A stretch of DNA of 35,568 bases from Bacillota bacterium (GCA_018725565.1 QLUR01000028.1:1-35568), one strand, 5' to 3'. Positions 22,895-32,489 are shown, numbered from the stretch's first letter. Program-made: numbers and translations. Notes: generated by a model not told the origin, from the letters alone.

Positions 22895-24042
22895 GATTGT
22901 CCGCCAGAAATGAACTGAGTAAAAACTTCATTAGCCAGGTTTATTCCATTTGCTGCAAGTCTGATTCGGCTAAAGTCATACTCAATGAGCCCCAACCTCA
23001 AAAGATACTCAAGCTCCGCTGCAAAAACCCGCCTGATATCATAGCCGTGACGTGCGGTAAACTCTGAAAAGCCCACCCCTTTAAGCAAACGTAACCCCAA
23101 AATCAAAGTGTCTTCCATAGCCTCGCGCTCCGTAACCGCCCACTCCGTCTCAACAGGCGGCAACCCACTGTCAAGCAAAGCGGCGTAGGCAGACAGCGTT
23201 TTCGCGTTGGCCGACCGTTTCCCTCCCCAGTGGGAATGAGCCCCGAGGCCGACACCTATATAAGGCTTGTTCAGCCAATAAACAAGGTTATGGCGACAGG
23301 CGTGGCCGGGGAGCGCAAAGTTAGCGATCTCATAATGCTCATATCCGGCTTCTGCCAGGAGTTCCCTGGCAGCAAGCAACATGTCAGCTGTTTCATCATC
23401 CTCCGGCAACGGCAAGTTACCGGAAGCTACCGCAGCCGCCAGCGGTGTCCCCTCTGCCAGCTTCAGTGAATACAGGGACACATGGTCCGGACGCCACTCC
23501 AACACTTTGACCAAGGTAACAGCAAAATCGTCTGCCGCCTGCTGCGGCAGGCCGGCCAGCAGGTCAACTGCAACACTGGCGAAATTTTCACGGCACAGGG
23601 TAAAGGCGCGGCAGGCCTCAGCAGCTGTGTAAGTTCTGCCCAGCAGAGCAAGCCTGCTGTTGTCGAGGTCCTGTACACCAAGGCTGACGCGGTTTACTCC
23701 GTGCCGGGAAAGAACAAATGCCTTCCAGGGGTCAAGCGTACCGGGGTTGACTTCAACCGTCCACTCCGGGTTGGCAAGCGGCAAGTGGCGGAGACAGGAG
23801 CTAAGCAGGCGGTCGAGCTCGGCGCAGGTAAGTGCAGTCGGTGTTCCACCGCCAATGTACAAAGTTGTAACATTGTAACCGCCTGAGGCCAGTTCCCTGC
23901 CCCGCAGCGACAGTTCTGTTTCCAGGAGGCGCAGGTACTCTCCGGGAGCATGCCTGCCCAGGGAAAGCGGAAAAGAAAGAAAGTCACAGTAATGACATTT
24001 TGTTGCGCAATAAGGCACGTGGACATAAACAGCGGTCTCCAT
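22891..24042 (-). CDS. hemW: heme chaperone HemW
   Basis: A radical-SAM family protein, formerly called oxygen-independent coproporphyrinogen III oxidase-like. YCATKCHYCDF gives the CxxxCxxC iron-sulfur motif (Cys12, Cys16, Cys19). True HemN has an additional cysteine (CxxxCxxCxC) that is absent here: an aspartate and a phenylalanine follow Cys19. The body has TLYIGGGTPTAL, EVNPGTLD and VNRVSLGVQD. The C-terminal HemW domain is present. Length 383 is normal. It starts two bases after the lepA stop and is probably co-transcribed with it. Confidence 0.92.
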   Translation of the reverse strand: METAVYVHVPYCATKCHYCDFLSFPLSLGRHAPGEYLRLLETELSLRGRELASGGYNVTTLYIGGGTPTALTCAELDRLLSSCLRHLPLANPEWTVEVNPGTLDPWKAFVLSRHGVNRVSLGVQDLDNSRLALLGRTYTAAEACRAFTLCRENFASVAVDLLAGLPQQAADDFAVTLVKVLEWRPDHVSLYSLKLAEGTPLAAAVASGNLPLPEDDETADMLLAARELLAEAGYEHYEIANFALPGHACRHNLVYWLNKPYIGVGLGAHSHWGGKRSANAKTLSAYAALLDSGLPPVETEWAVTEREAMEDTLILGLRLLKGVGFSEFTARHGYDIRRVFAAELEYLLRLGLIEYDFSRIRLAANGINLANEVFTQFISGGQS

Positions 24043-24044
24043 AG

Positions 24045-25838
24045 TCAGTCAATCCCCAGGACCGCCATAAAAGCTTCCTGAGGAATCTCGATGCTCCCAA
24101 CCTGCTTCAGCCGCTTTTTCCCGGCTTTCTGCTTTTCCAATAGCTTGCGCTTACGTGTAATATCGCCTCCGTAGCATTTATCCAGCACATTCTTACGCAG
24201 CGCCTTTATCGTTTCCCGGGCAATAACCTTGTTACCGATTGCCGCCTGAACCGGCACTTCAAACAACTGTCGCGGGATAATCTCCCGCAGCCTGCCCGTT
24301 AGTTCACGCCCGCGCTGGTAAGCCCGGTCCACGTGCGAAATAAAAGAAAGTGCATCTAACGTCTCTCCGTTAATCAGGATGTCTACCTTTACCAGGCTTG
24401 CCTTGCGATAACCGAGCAATTCATAGTCCAGTGAAGCATATCCCCGAGTCCGTGATTTTAACAAGTCAAAAAAGTCAAAGATAATTTCACTGAGCGGGAC
24501 CTCGTAAGTAAGCAGGGCACGGTCCGCGGCCAAGTATTCCATATTGCTAAAGGTGCCACGCTTTTCCTGGCACAACTCCATCACCGCGCCAACATACTGA
24601 GTGGGAACAATTACCCTGCAATTAACGTAAGGCTCTTCAACAGAGGTTATCTCACCCGCTTTCGGCAGCAGTGCCGGGTTTTCTATCTGGCGCTCTTCCC
24701 CGCCGGCCATTTTAACACGGTAGACAACACTGGGTGCCGTAGTAATCAGGTTTAGGCCGTATTCGCGCTCCAGACGCTCCTGGATGATTTCCATATGCAG
24801 CAGGCCGAGAAAGCCGCAGCGAAATCCAAAGCCCAGGGCCGCCGATGTCTCCGGTTCATAGGTCAGTGCCGCATCATTTAAATTCAGTTTCTCCAGCGCC
24901 TCGCGCAAACTGTCATACTCTGCGCCGTCCACCGGATAAAGACCGCAATAGACCATGGGAACGGCTTTGCGATAGCCGGGCAAGGGTTCTGCGGCGGGTC
25001 TGACAGCATCGGTGATCGTGTCGCCTACCCGGCAATCCCTGACGTTTTTCACGCCAGCCACCACATAGCCGACCTCTCCTGCGACCAATACTTCGGACCG
25101 CGTCATCAGGGGGCGAAAATACCCAACCTCCGCCACCTCAAACACTTTTTCAGCCGACATCATCCTGATTTTCATCCGCGGGCGGATTTCACCATTCATA
25201 ACTCTTACATAGGCAATTACTCCGCGGTAAGAGTCGTAATGGGAATCAAATATCAGGGCCTGCAAGGGGTTGGCCTGCTTGCCGGACGGTGGGGGTATTC
25301 GGCTTACCACCGCCTCCAGCACGTCCTCCACACCGATGCCTTCCTTGGCCGAAACGAGCAGCGCCTCGTCCCCGGGCAAGCCGATAACATCTTCCAGTTC
25401 CTGCTTTACCTTCTCCACATCTGCGCTCTTCAGGTCGATTTTATTAATCACCGGGATAATCTCCAGGTTGTGTTCCAGTGCCAGATACAGATTAGCCAGC
25501 GTCTGTGCCTCAATCCCCTGGACTGCGTCCACAACCAGCAGTGCGCCTTCGCACGCTGCCAGGCTCCTGGAAACCTCGTATGTAAAATCGACATGTCCAG
25601 GTGTATCGATTAAATTCAGGATATATTCCTGCTTACTTCCGGAACGGTACGACAGGCGGACAGCCTGCAGTTTAATGGTAATACCGCGCTCCCGCTCCAG
25701 TTCCAGCTGGTCCAGCACCTGGTCGGTCATTTCCCTTGGCGAAAGCGCACCTGTAAACTCCAGCAGGCGATCCGCCAGAGTTGATTTGCCATGGTCAATA
25801 TGGGCGATAATACAGAAATTCCGGATCCTGTCCTGCAC
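24045..25838 (-). CDS. lepA: translation elongation factor 4 (LepA/EF4)
   Basis: A ribosome-associated GTPase thought to help translation or ribosome assembly under stress. G motifs: AHIDHGKST (G1), DTPGHVDF (G3), NKIDLK (G4). The typical LepA C-terminus with [35 protein letters not shown] is complete. I prefer the GTG at 25838: GGGAGG lies nine bases before it and the protein then begins [17 protein letters not shown] like other LepA. The ATG at 25871 coincides with an extended -10 box, so it would lie outside the transcript. Confidence 0.95.
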   Translation of the reverse strand: MQDRIRNFCIIAHIDHGKSTLADRLLEFTGALSPREMTDQVLDQLELERERGITIKLQAVRLSYRSGSKQEYILNLIDTPGHVDFTYEVSRSLAACEGALLVVDAVQGIEAQTLANLYLALEHNLEIIPVINKIDLKSADVEKVKQELEDVIGLPGDEALLVSAKEGIGVEDVLEAVVSRIPPPSGKQANPLQALIFDSHYDSYRGVIAYVRVMNGEIRPRMKIRMMSAEKVFEVAEVGYFRPLMTRSEVLVAGEVGYVVAGVKNVRDCRVGDTITDAVRPAAEPLPGYRKAVPMVYCGLYPVDGAEYDSLREALEKLNLNDAALTYEPETSAALGFGFRCGFLGLLHMEIIQERLEREYGLNLITTAPSVVYRVKMAGGEERQIENPALLPKAGEITSVEEPYVNCRVIVPTQYVGAVMELCQEKRGTFSNMEYLAADRALLTYEVPLSEIIFDFFDLLKSRTRGYASLDYELLGYRKASLVKVDILINGETLDALSFISHVDRAYQRGRELTGRLREIIPRQLFEVPVQAAIGNKVIARETIKALRKNVLDKCYGGDITRKRKLLEKQKAGKKRLKQVGSIEIPQEAFMAVLGID

Positions 25839-25869
25839 CCTTGCCAGCCTCCCACTTCGTTCCCAAACC

Positions 25870-25899
25870 ATTATAGCATTTGCTTAGGGAGGCTGGCAA
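25870..25899 (-). promoter_or_regulatory. extended -10 promoter of lepA-hemW
   Basis: On the minus strand TTGCCA (25899-25894) is followed after 18 bases by TGCTATAAT, an extended -10 (TATAAT at 25875-25870). The predicted transcription start would be about 25 bases before the preferred GTG start of lepA. Confidence 0.65.
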
Positions 25900-25914
25900 G
25901 CTGACCCTGACGCT

Positions 25915-26157
25915 TTAACTCGCTGCTATCTGGCGTAAAAGCTGCAGGAACGGTTCCGGATCCAGTACAATTCGCCGGCCGGTAAGAGTCAACACCCATG
26001 GCTCTTCTCCCAAACGGGTCAGCGCCAGCACGCCGGGATAGCCTGACAAGCCGCTCACCTCCTGCAGTCCGCGTTCACAGGCCAGCAGCCCCAGGATCAG
26101 AATAACCATCCAAAACAGGAGAAGGCTGGCACCGCATACTGCCTGTCTCACTGACAC
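25915..26157 (-). CDS. small membrane protein, unknown
   Basis: 80 residues or slightly fewer. An N-terminal hydrophobic helix (residues 7-26, VCGASLLLFWMVILILGLLAC) precedes a short domain ending GEEPWVLTLTGRRIVLDPEPFLQLLRQIAAS. The start is GTG (26157 or 26151) after a run of Gs that can act as a ribosome site. I do not recognise a family. The hydrophobic segment ending in Ala-Cys could be a signal anchor or a weak lipobox. Its place between spoIIP and lepA suggests a sporulation-linked gene, but that is only position. Confidence 0.65.
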   Translation of the reverse strand: MSVRQAVCGASLLLFWMVILILGLLACERGLQEVSGLSGYPGVLALTRLGEEPWVLTLTGRRIVLDPEPFLQLLRQIAAS

Positions 26158-26216
26158 CCCCCCTAATATTAAACAAACACCATAATTAAAAGGACACCAT
26201 ACTCAATTACTGTCCC

Positions 26217-27266
26217 TCATTCAGAAAAAGCTCTCTCGTCCATTTCAGAGTACAGCTTTGCCAGTGCCCTCACCAGATACGGCACGGCCCTCAGCGCTTC
26301 CGCCAGCGAATTCTCATGTCCCCCGATTTCAATCAGCAGCGAGCCGGGATGCAGGTGCTGGTTGAAGGAAAACGGTCGCTCCCGCACGCCGCGCGACAGG
26401 CCGGGGGCAATTTCCTCCAAGGTCTCGTGCAGAAACAAAGCTTTGGCAAAATTCCGCTGCCACCCGGGGTGACGCGACCCTACCACAAACAAAATTCTTC
26501 CCGCAGACTGCCCCCCCAGCAAGGTGGTGGAGATTTTCCTGTCCACACCATCCCTGTGCAGGTCAAGCAGCAGCAGCGCATCCGGGTGAGCCTCCAGCAG
26601 TTCACGAACCGTTGACAGCGCTACTTCATAGGCAGTGCTGCGCGGCAGGTCATGTATTTCCCGGCTGTGAACCACCGGGATGGCATGCTCTTCCCTGAGC
26701 AGGCGGGCAACCTCAGATCCGAGCCTGACCACAGTCTGAGCCAAATCCTCGGTAAACTTCTCCCCCGAAGTCGGCAGGAACGATTCTGTGGTATGGGCGT
26801 GATAAACGATTACCATACCTTTGTCCGGCAGTAGAATTTGCGGCATAAGATTCCCGGGTGCAGCCTCCGTCTCCCTGCTGACAAATTGCACAAGCGCCTG
26901 CGGCTGTTCTCCCGCTTCCGCCAGATAGGGGATTTGCGTCGCCAGGATTCTATATGGATGCAGAGCAGTACTTAATGGCCTTAACTCAACACCCGGCACT
27001 TTTTCGTTTTTCTCCCCGACAGCGGCAGGCAGTGCCACCCCCGGGATCACCTGCCGCAATGTGAACCGGTAAAACTCGCTTCGGGCCGGTAAAATGTCCG
27101 GCAACATCTGCGCGGCATGATGGGGAACAGCGGTTATCCAGTTCCAGAACAACAGGCCGGAAGTCAGCAAAACAACCAGAGAAAGATAGAACAGCCTGCG
27201 CGACCTGCTTTTTCTGCTCCAACGCCTTTTCCTGCGGCGAAAATAACTGCCTGCTTTACCTGACAA
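26217..27266 (-). CDS. spoIIP: stage II sporulation protein P (SpoIIP)
   Basis: A membrane-anchored cell-wall hydrolase (amidase/endopeptidase) that works with SpoIID and SpoIIM to degrade septal peptidoglycan during engulfment. A very basic N-terminus (RRRKRRWSRKSRSRR) is followed by a membrane helix (25-42). The SpoIIP domain has VYHAHTTESF (His156, His158, Glu161), LLLLDLHRDG and LIEIGGHENSLAEA, the conserved metal/catalytic motifs. The start codon is TTG at 27266, after GGGAGG. The order gpr-spoIIP is conserved in spore-formers. The 187 bases between gpr and spoIIP contain an imperfect hairpin near 27430-27450 and no clear gene. Confidence 0.93.
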   Translation of the reverse strand: MSGKAGSYFRRRKRRWSRKSRSRRLFYLSLVVLLTSGLLFWNWITAVPHHAAQMLPDILPARSEFYRFTLRQVIPGVALPAAVGEKNEKVPGVELRPLSTALHPYRILATQIPYLAEAGEQPQALVQFVSRETEAAPGNLMPQILLPDKGMVIVYHAHTTESFLPTSGEKFTEDLAQTVVRLGSEVARLLREEHAIPVVHSREIHDLPRSTAYEVALSTVRELLEAHPDALLLLDLHRDGVDRKISTTLLGGQSAGRILFVVGSRHPGWQRNFAKALFLHETLEEIAPGLSRGVRERPFSFNQHLHPGSLLIEIGGHENSLAEALRAVPYLVRALAKLYSEMDERAFSE

Positions 27267-27453
27267 AGCGCATCCCTCCCTGCGGCTACCCGGAAATCAG
27301 CGCAGAAGCATGGGCTTACATGAAGACCATGTAAAGCACCCTGTATATATTGATACGCCGGGAAAGCAGGGATATAACCGGGAAATTTCATTAGACAGCC
27401 GATCTTTTGCTAAACTCTCCAAAACAGCAAGAAGAGCGCCACGCTCCTCTTTG

Positions 27454-28449
27454 CTAATGCAAATATTTGCCCGGCTCCCCGCTGCCGATAGCCGGGTGCA
27501 GAGCGGCATTCAGCCCGCCCGCCATCAACCTGGCAATATCTTCGACCAAGGTGTCGATTTCCTTAGGCGTAACCATCAGGTTACCCCCATACGGGGCGGT
27601 CACCTCCTCAAGCACTGCCCTCCTGTCACCTTCAGCGATGGCTTTTACCACCGGATACACCGGCGAGCCGTCTGTTGCCTCCCGCATAATGGATGCCAGC
27701 AGATGTTCCAGCAGGTCGTCAGCAATCGTCACCGCATCGACCACCGTGGGCACACCGATCGCGATAACCGGGATACCGACAGTGTCCCGACTGATGCCCG
27801 GGCGTTTGTTGCCCACTCCGGACCCGGGGTGAATCCCGGTATCAGCCAGCTGTATGGTAGTATGCAGGCGCTGCAGTTTCCTTGCCGCCAGGGCATCCAC
27901 CGCAACCAGCAGGTCAGGCTTGATTTTTTCCACAAGTCCCTGAACTATCTCTCCGGTCTCGACACCGGTTATGCCCAGCACACCTGGAGCTATAGCCGCC
28001 ACGGGGCGGAAGCCGGCACCGAGCGTCTCTGGCTCATACTGCAGGATATGCCGGGTAACCATCAGGTCTTTGACCACTCTTGGACCAAGAGCGTCCGGTG
28101 TTACGTTCCAATTACCAAGTCCCACCACCAGAACAGTGGTGCCGGGATGAAGCTCCACCAGTCCCAAAAACTCTTTCGTCAGTTGCCCGGCAACCTGGTC
28201 TTGCAGGGCAGTGTTCTTTTTTCTTAAACCGGGTACTTCCAGCGTAACATAGCGTCCCTGCTTCTTGCCCATCCGCTCTTCAGCTTCCGGGGTCGAGATA
28301 TTTACCCGGGTGACGCCTATTTCTCCGATTTGTTCACTCGTAACCATCACGCCGGGAATCTCTCCACTGACTTCACCCATCAGCATCTCCCTGGCTTCAA
28401 TGGCCAAATCAGTGCGTAAATGGCGGCGTTTTTCCTTTAACCCAGTCAT
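27454..28449 (-). CDS. gpr: germination protease GPR
   Basis: An aspartic-type endopeptidase that starts degradation of small acid-soluble spore proteins during germination. The 331-residue zymogen carries near its N-terminus LRTDLAIEAREM, the propeptide region that mimics the SASP cleavage site. VLVVGLGNWNVTPDALGPRV and LVAVDALAARKLQRLHTTIQLADTGIHPGSGVGNKR are hallmark GPR motifs. GGGAGG lies six bases before ATG 28449. It is expected to be made in the forespore under sigma-G; I did not identify that promoter. Confidence 0.96.
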   Translation of the reverse strand: MTGLKEKRRHLRTDLAIEAREMLMGEVSGEIPGVMVTSEQIGEIGVTRVNISTPEAEERMGKKQGRYVTLEVPGLRKKNTALQDQVAGQLTKEFLGLVELHPGTTVLVVGLGNWNVTPDALGPRVVKDLMVTRHILQYEPETLGAGFRPVAAIAPGVLGITGVETGEIVQGLVEKIKPDLLVAVDALAARKLQRLHTTIQLADTGIHPGSGVGNKRPGISRDTVGIPVIAIGVPTVVDAVTIADDLLEHLLASIMREATDGSPVYPVVKAIAEGDRRAVLEEVTAPYGGNLMVTPKEIDTLVEDIARLMAGGLNAALHPAIGSGEPGKYLH

Positions 28450-28464
28450 AATCAGCCTCCCGCC

Positions 28465-28791
28465 TTAACGCAGTTCGGTAGGGACAAAAACATCAATCAC
28501 ACCGATGACCAGTGCCGCCAAAGCAGCACCAATGATACTGACCTCCATGGCGGGGACGATAAACTGCGCCAGATAAATAACCGCTGCCGACACAACAAAG
28601 CCAATAATACCACGGTTTTGCGGAGAAACTTTCTTGCCGAAAATACTCTCAGCGATAAATCCCAGCACGGCGATAACGATGGCGGCAATGATGGCGGCGC
28701 CAAAACCAAGCGTGGCGAAACCGGGCAGCAGAAAACTGACAAGCATCAGGACGAGGGCGGAGACGATAAAGCGGACAATTAAACCCAGCAT
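28465..28791 (-). CDS. YvlD/phage-holin-family membrane protein
   Basis: A 108-residue protein with four membrane helices: MLGLIVRFIVSALVLMLVSFLLPGF, AAIIAAIVIAVLGFIAE, GIIGFVVSAAVIYLAQFIVPAM and SIIGAALAALVIGVIDVFVP. This is the YvlD-like '4 TMS phage holin' family, mostly non-phage membrane proteins of unknown role. AAGGAGGTG precedes ATG 28791; the longer frame to 28860 has no ribosome site. It lies just upstream of gpr on the same strand, a common arrangement in Clostridia. Confidence 0.85.
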   Translation of the reverse strand: MLGLIVRFIVSALVLMLVSFLLPGFATLGFGAAIIAAIVIAVLGFIAESIFGKKVSPQNRGIIGFVVSAAVIYLAQFIVPAMEVSIIGAALAALVIGVIDVFVPTELR

Positions 28792-28868
28792 TTTTTCACC
28801 TCCTTCCCTTAACCTGTTTTGCGCAATTATAGAATAACCAATCAAACCGCGGCTATACATGGCGAATT

Positions 28869-28912
28869 AATATAGAGCGATGCTAATATAGAGCGATGCT
28901 AATATAGAGCGA
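28869..28912. repeat. 16-bp tandem repeat, 2.75 copies
   Basis: AATATAGAGCGATGCT occurs at 28869-28884 and 28885-28900, followed by 12 more bases of the unit. It lies at the junction between the conserved gpr block and the inserted restriction block. Confidence 0.9.
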
Positions 28913-28938
28913 ATCTTTGCTAATGCTTTAAACAATTT

Positions 28939-28966
28939 TTGAGAGGTATGCAGGTTTTGCTATAAT
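28939..28966 (+). promoter_or_regulatory. plus-strand promoter of the inserted block
   Basis: TTGAGA (28939-28944) is followed after 16 bases by TATAAT (28961-28966), with an upstream TG making an extended -10. It is the only good plus-strand promoter I see before the HicB remnant and the Type III res gene. From 28990 to 29100 there are small hairpins but no gene. Confidence 0.55.
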
Positions 28967-29109
28967 TTAAGTTGAAACTCAAAAAATTAGTGGCGAATGG
29001 CCACCCCGCTGCTTCGCACCACCCCTCCAAGGGTGGGGAATGACAAGCGGTTCAAGAGCAGCCTTCTCCGATGACGAAGGCGATTTTTTCCGCATTCACA
29101 AGCTGCACC

Positions 29110-29232
29110 CCAGAAATATTCTCAATTCAGCCGGAATTACACCGCAAAGCCTATCTCGCTGCGGCTGCTCGCGCTCTTTCTCTCAGTGCCTTTGTGGATG
29201 ATGCAATTCGTAATAATGTGAATCAACCATAA
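29110..29232 (+). pseudogene. HicB-like antitoxin C-terminal remnant
   Basis: The frame reads PEIFSIQPELHRKAYLAAAARALSLSAFVDDAIRNNVNQP and stops. PELHRKAYLAAAARALSLSAFVDDAI is the C-terminal Arc/ribbon-helix-helix part of HicB antitoxins. The N-terminal HicB domain and the HicA toxin are missing, and no start codon is evident. It is a relic upstream of the restriction gene. Confidence 0.65.
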
Positions 29233-29245
29233 AGAAGTCGTTGCC

Positions 29246-29298
29246 GTCCAAATAGCGTATTGGACGTGGACTCAACTATTAAGGATTTCTTAATAGTT
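29246..29298. promoter_or_regulatory. two perfect hairpins in the res leader
   Basis: GTCCAAATA/TATTGGAC (within 29246-29265) and AACTATTAAG/CTTAATAGTT (29274-29283, 29289-29298) are two consecutive inverted repeats just before the res ribosome site (AAAGGAG, 29322). The second is a perfect 10-bp stem. They may be operators or attenuating structures; no T-run follows. Confidence 0.5.
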
Positions 29299-29338
29299 CA
29301 ACAGAGGGCAGCCTCAGGGACAAAGGAGCCAAGGACAA

Positions 29339-32300
29339 ATGAAACTGCAGTTCAAACAACAGAAGTTCCAGGCGGACGCGGCGAAGGCTGTGTGTGACGT
29401 GTTTGCCGGACAGCCCTGCCTCACGCCCAGTTATATGATGGATAAGGGTTATGTAAAAAACGAGCAAATAGCGCTTGATGAAGCGGAACGCTTTACCGGG
29501 TTTGGCAACTCCAGGCTCGTGCCGGAATTGAACGACGGGATTATTCTCGAAAACATAAACAAAATCCAGCGCAGCCATCAGATTGAGCCTTCCAAGCAAC
29601 TGGAAGGACGTTACAACCTGACGGTGGAAATGGAGACCGGTGTCGGGAAAACGTATACATACATTAAGACAATGTACGAGCTGAACAAGCGATACGGCTG
29701 GAGCAAATTCATTATCGTAGTGCCCAGCGTCGCCATACGAGAGGGTGTATATAAATCGTTTCAGATTACCGAGGAACATTTCGCGGAGGAATACGGAAAG
29801 AAAATCCGGTATTTCATATATAATTCAGCGCAGCTTACCGAGATTGACCGCTTCGCTTCCGACAGCGCCATCAACGTGATGATTATCAATTCTCAGGCGT
29901 TTAACGCCCGCGGTAAGGATGCCCGGCGTATTTACATGAAGCTGGATGAGTTCAGAAGCCGTAAGCCCATTGATATCCTTGCCAGAACAAATCCCATACT
30001 GATTATCGACGAGCCTCAATCAGTGGAAGGCGCAGCCACAAAGGAGCGCTTACAAGAGTTTAATCCGCTGTTTACGCTGCGCTATTCGGCGACGCATAAG
30101 AAAGACAGCGTATATAATATGATTTACCGTCTGGACGCCATGGAAGCCTACAATAAGAAGCTGGTCAAAAAAGTTGCCGTCAAGGGCATTTCTGTTACGG
30201 GCAGTACGGCTACAGAAGGGTATGTATATCTGGAGGGTATTAACCTTTCCAAGGGAAACCCTACAGCTGCCATTGAGTTTGATATTAAGGGAGCAAGCGG
30301 CATCCGCAAGGCAAGACGCATTGTCGGCGAGGGGTATAACCTGTTCCCCAATTCCGGCGAGCTTGCCGAATATGAGAACGGATATACCGTGCTAAGGATT
30401 GACGGAAGAGACAGCTCCATCGAGTTTGTAAACGGCATCAAGCTGTTTGCCGGAGATGTTATCGGTGCGGTCAGCGAGGAACAGCTCAGGCGTATCCAAA
30501 TCCGCGAGACCATTCTCTCTCATCTCGAGAGGGAACGGCAGTTGTTCTACAAAGGCATTAAGGTGCTGTCGCTCTTCTTTATTGACGAAGTGGCCAAGTA
30601 CAAACAGTATGACGCAGCAGGTCTTGCCTTTAATGGCCTGTATGCTGATACATTCGAGGACGAATACAAGCAAGTTACCGGCAATCTTCAGCTTACAATC
30701 GGCGATGGCGGTGAGTATCTGAAATATCTTGACGGCATAACCGCAGACGATACCCATGCCGGGTATTTTTCCATAGACAAGAAGAGCCGTCGCCTGATAG
30801 ACAGCAAGCTGGGCGACAGGCGGGAGCGCACCTCCGATGATGCGGACGCGTATGACCTGATTATGAGGAATAAAGAGCGGTTGCTGGATCGCCGTGAACC
30901 GGTAAGGTTTATCTTCTCTCACTCTGCTTTGCGCGAGGGCTGGGACAATCCCAATGTGTTTCAGATCTGTACACTTAAACAGAGCGGCAGCGATGTCCGC
31001 AAACGTCAGGAAGTCGGGCGTGGACTGCGTTTATCCGTAAATCAAAACGGGGAACGCATGGACACAAACCTGCTGGGCGAGGATGTCCATAATGTAAATG
31101 TGCTTACCGTTGTCGCCAACGAAAGCTATGACAGCTTTGCCAAAGGGCTGCAAACCGAGCTTGCCGAGGCAGTAGCCGGCCGGCCTTGTATGGTAACGAT
31201 AGATTTTTTCAAGAACAAGGTCATTAAAAATGTTAATGGCACTGAGCAAGTTGTTGATATTGACCTTGCTCATAGTATTTATGAGGGTCTTATTACCGGC
31301 GGCTATGTTAAGAAGGGCGTTCTCACCGACAAATACTATGAAGATAAGAAAAACGGCAATGTTAAAATCGCCGAGGAAGCCGCAGGTGGCAGAGAGTCTG
31401 TCATAGCGATTCTCGACTCCATTTATGACAGCCGGGCCTTGCAACCGGAGAATGCGCGAAAAAACAACGTTGAATTGCAGCTGGACAAAGCCAAGCTGGG
31501 ATTGCCGGAATTTCAGAAGCTATGGGCTAGTATCAACGCCAAGTCCGTGTATGTGGTGGCGTTCGACCAGCAAGAATTGATTAATAAAGCAATATCTGCT
31601 TTGGACCGTGAACTCCGTATATCTAAAGTATTTTTTAAGGTCGAAACCGGGTCGATGACCGATATTCATTCACGGGAACAGCTGCAGCAGGGAGCCGCCT
31701 TTGTGAAAGAAAAGAACGCGGTTTATAAAACTGAGATTTCTTCCAGTGCAGCGGTGAAATATGACCTCATCGGAAAAGTAGTCGCTGAAACAGGGCTTAC
31801 CAGAAAAGCCGTTGTAAGCATCCTGTGCGGAATTAATAAGACTGTCTTTGGCCAATTTGCTCATAATCCTGAGGAATTTATCATCAAAGCGGCACAGGTC
31901 ATAAACGAGCAAAAAGCGACGACAATCATTCAGCACATTACCTACAATAAGCTGGATGCCGTTTATGATACCACTGTTTTTACCGAACCGACGTTAAAAG
32001 GACAGCTTGGTGTGAACGCAATGGCGGCAAAGAAGCATCTATATGACCATATCCTCTATGACTCCGCAAATGAGAGAAACTTTGCGGAAAGAGTTGATAC
32101 CAGTAATGAAGTGGCAGTCTATGTAAAACTGCCAAACGGCTTTTTTATCAGTACGCCGGTTGGGAAATATAACCCCGACTGGGCAATAGCTTTTTACGAG
32201 GGCAAAGTAAAACACATTTACTTCGTTGCCGAGACAAAAGGCTCACTGTCCACCATGGAGTTGCGCAAAGCGGAAGAAGCGAAAATCCACTGCGCCCGCG

Positions 32301-32386
32301 AACACTTTAAGGCTATCAGTACAGCTTCTGCTGTGTATGATGTTGTGGACAGTTATGCAGCCTTATTGGATAAGGTAATGTGTTGA
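29339..32386 (+). CDS. res: Type III restriction enzyme, Res subunit
   Basis: 1015 residues, full length for a Type III Res. The helicase part has METGVGKTYTYIKT (Walker A, 99-105), LIIDEPQSVEG (DExx box, about 223), LRYSATH (motif III) and a late RFIFSHSALREGWDNPNVFQIC...EVGRGLRL (motifs V-VI). The C-terminal nuclease has NPDWAIAFYEGKVKHIYFVAETKGS, giving the PD...ExK active site. It should be an ATP-dependent translocase/endonuclease acting with a Mod subunit that recognises and methylates DNA. No mod gene is present in the window; the neighbour upstream is only a HicB relic. Either Mod is encoded elsewhere or the enzyme is an orphan. The gene is inserted between gpr and rpsT, indicating acquisition. 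Confidence 0.93.
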   Translation: MKLQFKQQKFQADAAKAVCDVFAGQPCLTPSYMMDKGYVKNEQIALDEAERFTGFGNSRLVPELNDGIILENINKIQRSHQIEPSKQLEGRYNLTVEMETGVGKTYTYIKTMYELNKRYGWSKFIIVVPSVAIREGVYKSFQITEEHFAEEYGKKIRYFIYNSAQLTEIDRFASDSAINVMIINSQAFNARGKDARRIYMKLDEFRSRKPIDILARTNPILIIDEPQSVEGAATKERLQEFNPLFTLRYSATHKKDSVYNMIYRLDAMEAYNKKLVKKVAVKGISVTGSTATEGYVYLEGINLSKGNPTAAIEFDIKGASGIRKARRIVGEGYNLFPNSGELAEYENGYTVLRIDGRDSSIEFVNGIKLFAGDVIGAVSEEQLRRIQIRETILSHLERERQLFYKGIKVLSLFFIDEVAKYKQYDAAGLAFNGLYADTFEDEYKQVTGNLQLTIGDGGEYLKYLDGITADDTHAGYFSIDKKSRRLIDSKLGDRRERTSDDADAYDLIMRNKERLLDRREPVRFIFSHSALREGWDNPNVFQICTLKQSGSDVRKRQEVGRGLRLSVNQNGERMDTNLLGEDVHNVNVLTVVANESYDSFAKGLQTELAEAVAGRPCMVTIDFFKNKVIKNVNGTEQVVDIDLAHSIYEGLITGGYVKKGVLTDKYYEDKKNGNVKIAEEAAGGRESVIAILDSIYDSRALQPENARKNNVELQLDKAKLGLPEFQKLWASINAKSVYVVAFDQQELINKAISALDRELRISKVFFKVETGSMTDIHSREQLQQGAAFVKEKNAVYKTEISSSAAVKYDLIGKVVAETGLTRKAVVSILCGINKTVFGQFAHNPEEFIIKAAQVINEQKATTIIQHITYNKLDAVYDTTVFTEPTLKGQLGVNAMAAKKHLYDHILYDSANERNFAERVDTSNEVAVYVKLPNGFFISTPVGKYNPDWAIAFYEGKVKHIYFVAETKGSLSTMELRKAEEAKIHCAREHFKAISTASAVYDVVDSYAALLDKVMC

Positions 32387-32460
32387 CTTTCTGCATTTTT
32401 CTCAGACCGCTTACAGGGTGACAGTATCACAGTCCGTTCACAAAACCGCGGGGCTAGTTA

Positions 32461-32489
32461 TTGCATTTTCAAGAAGCACATGGTAGAAT
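32461..32489 (+). promoter_or_regulatory. rpsT promoter
   Basis: TTGCAT (32461-32466) and TAGAAT (32484-32489) are 17 bases apart, 32 bases before the rpsT start. rpsT can therefore be expressed independently of the restriction gene. Confidence 0.65.

Noticed and set aside
27297-27509. 70-codon minus-strand frame between gpr and spoIIP
   Set aside because: It overlaps the end of gpr, has no ribosome site, and its second half has a composition unlike a real protein.
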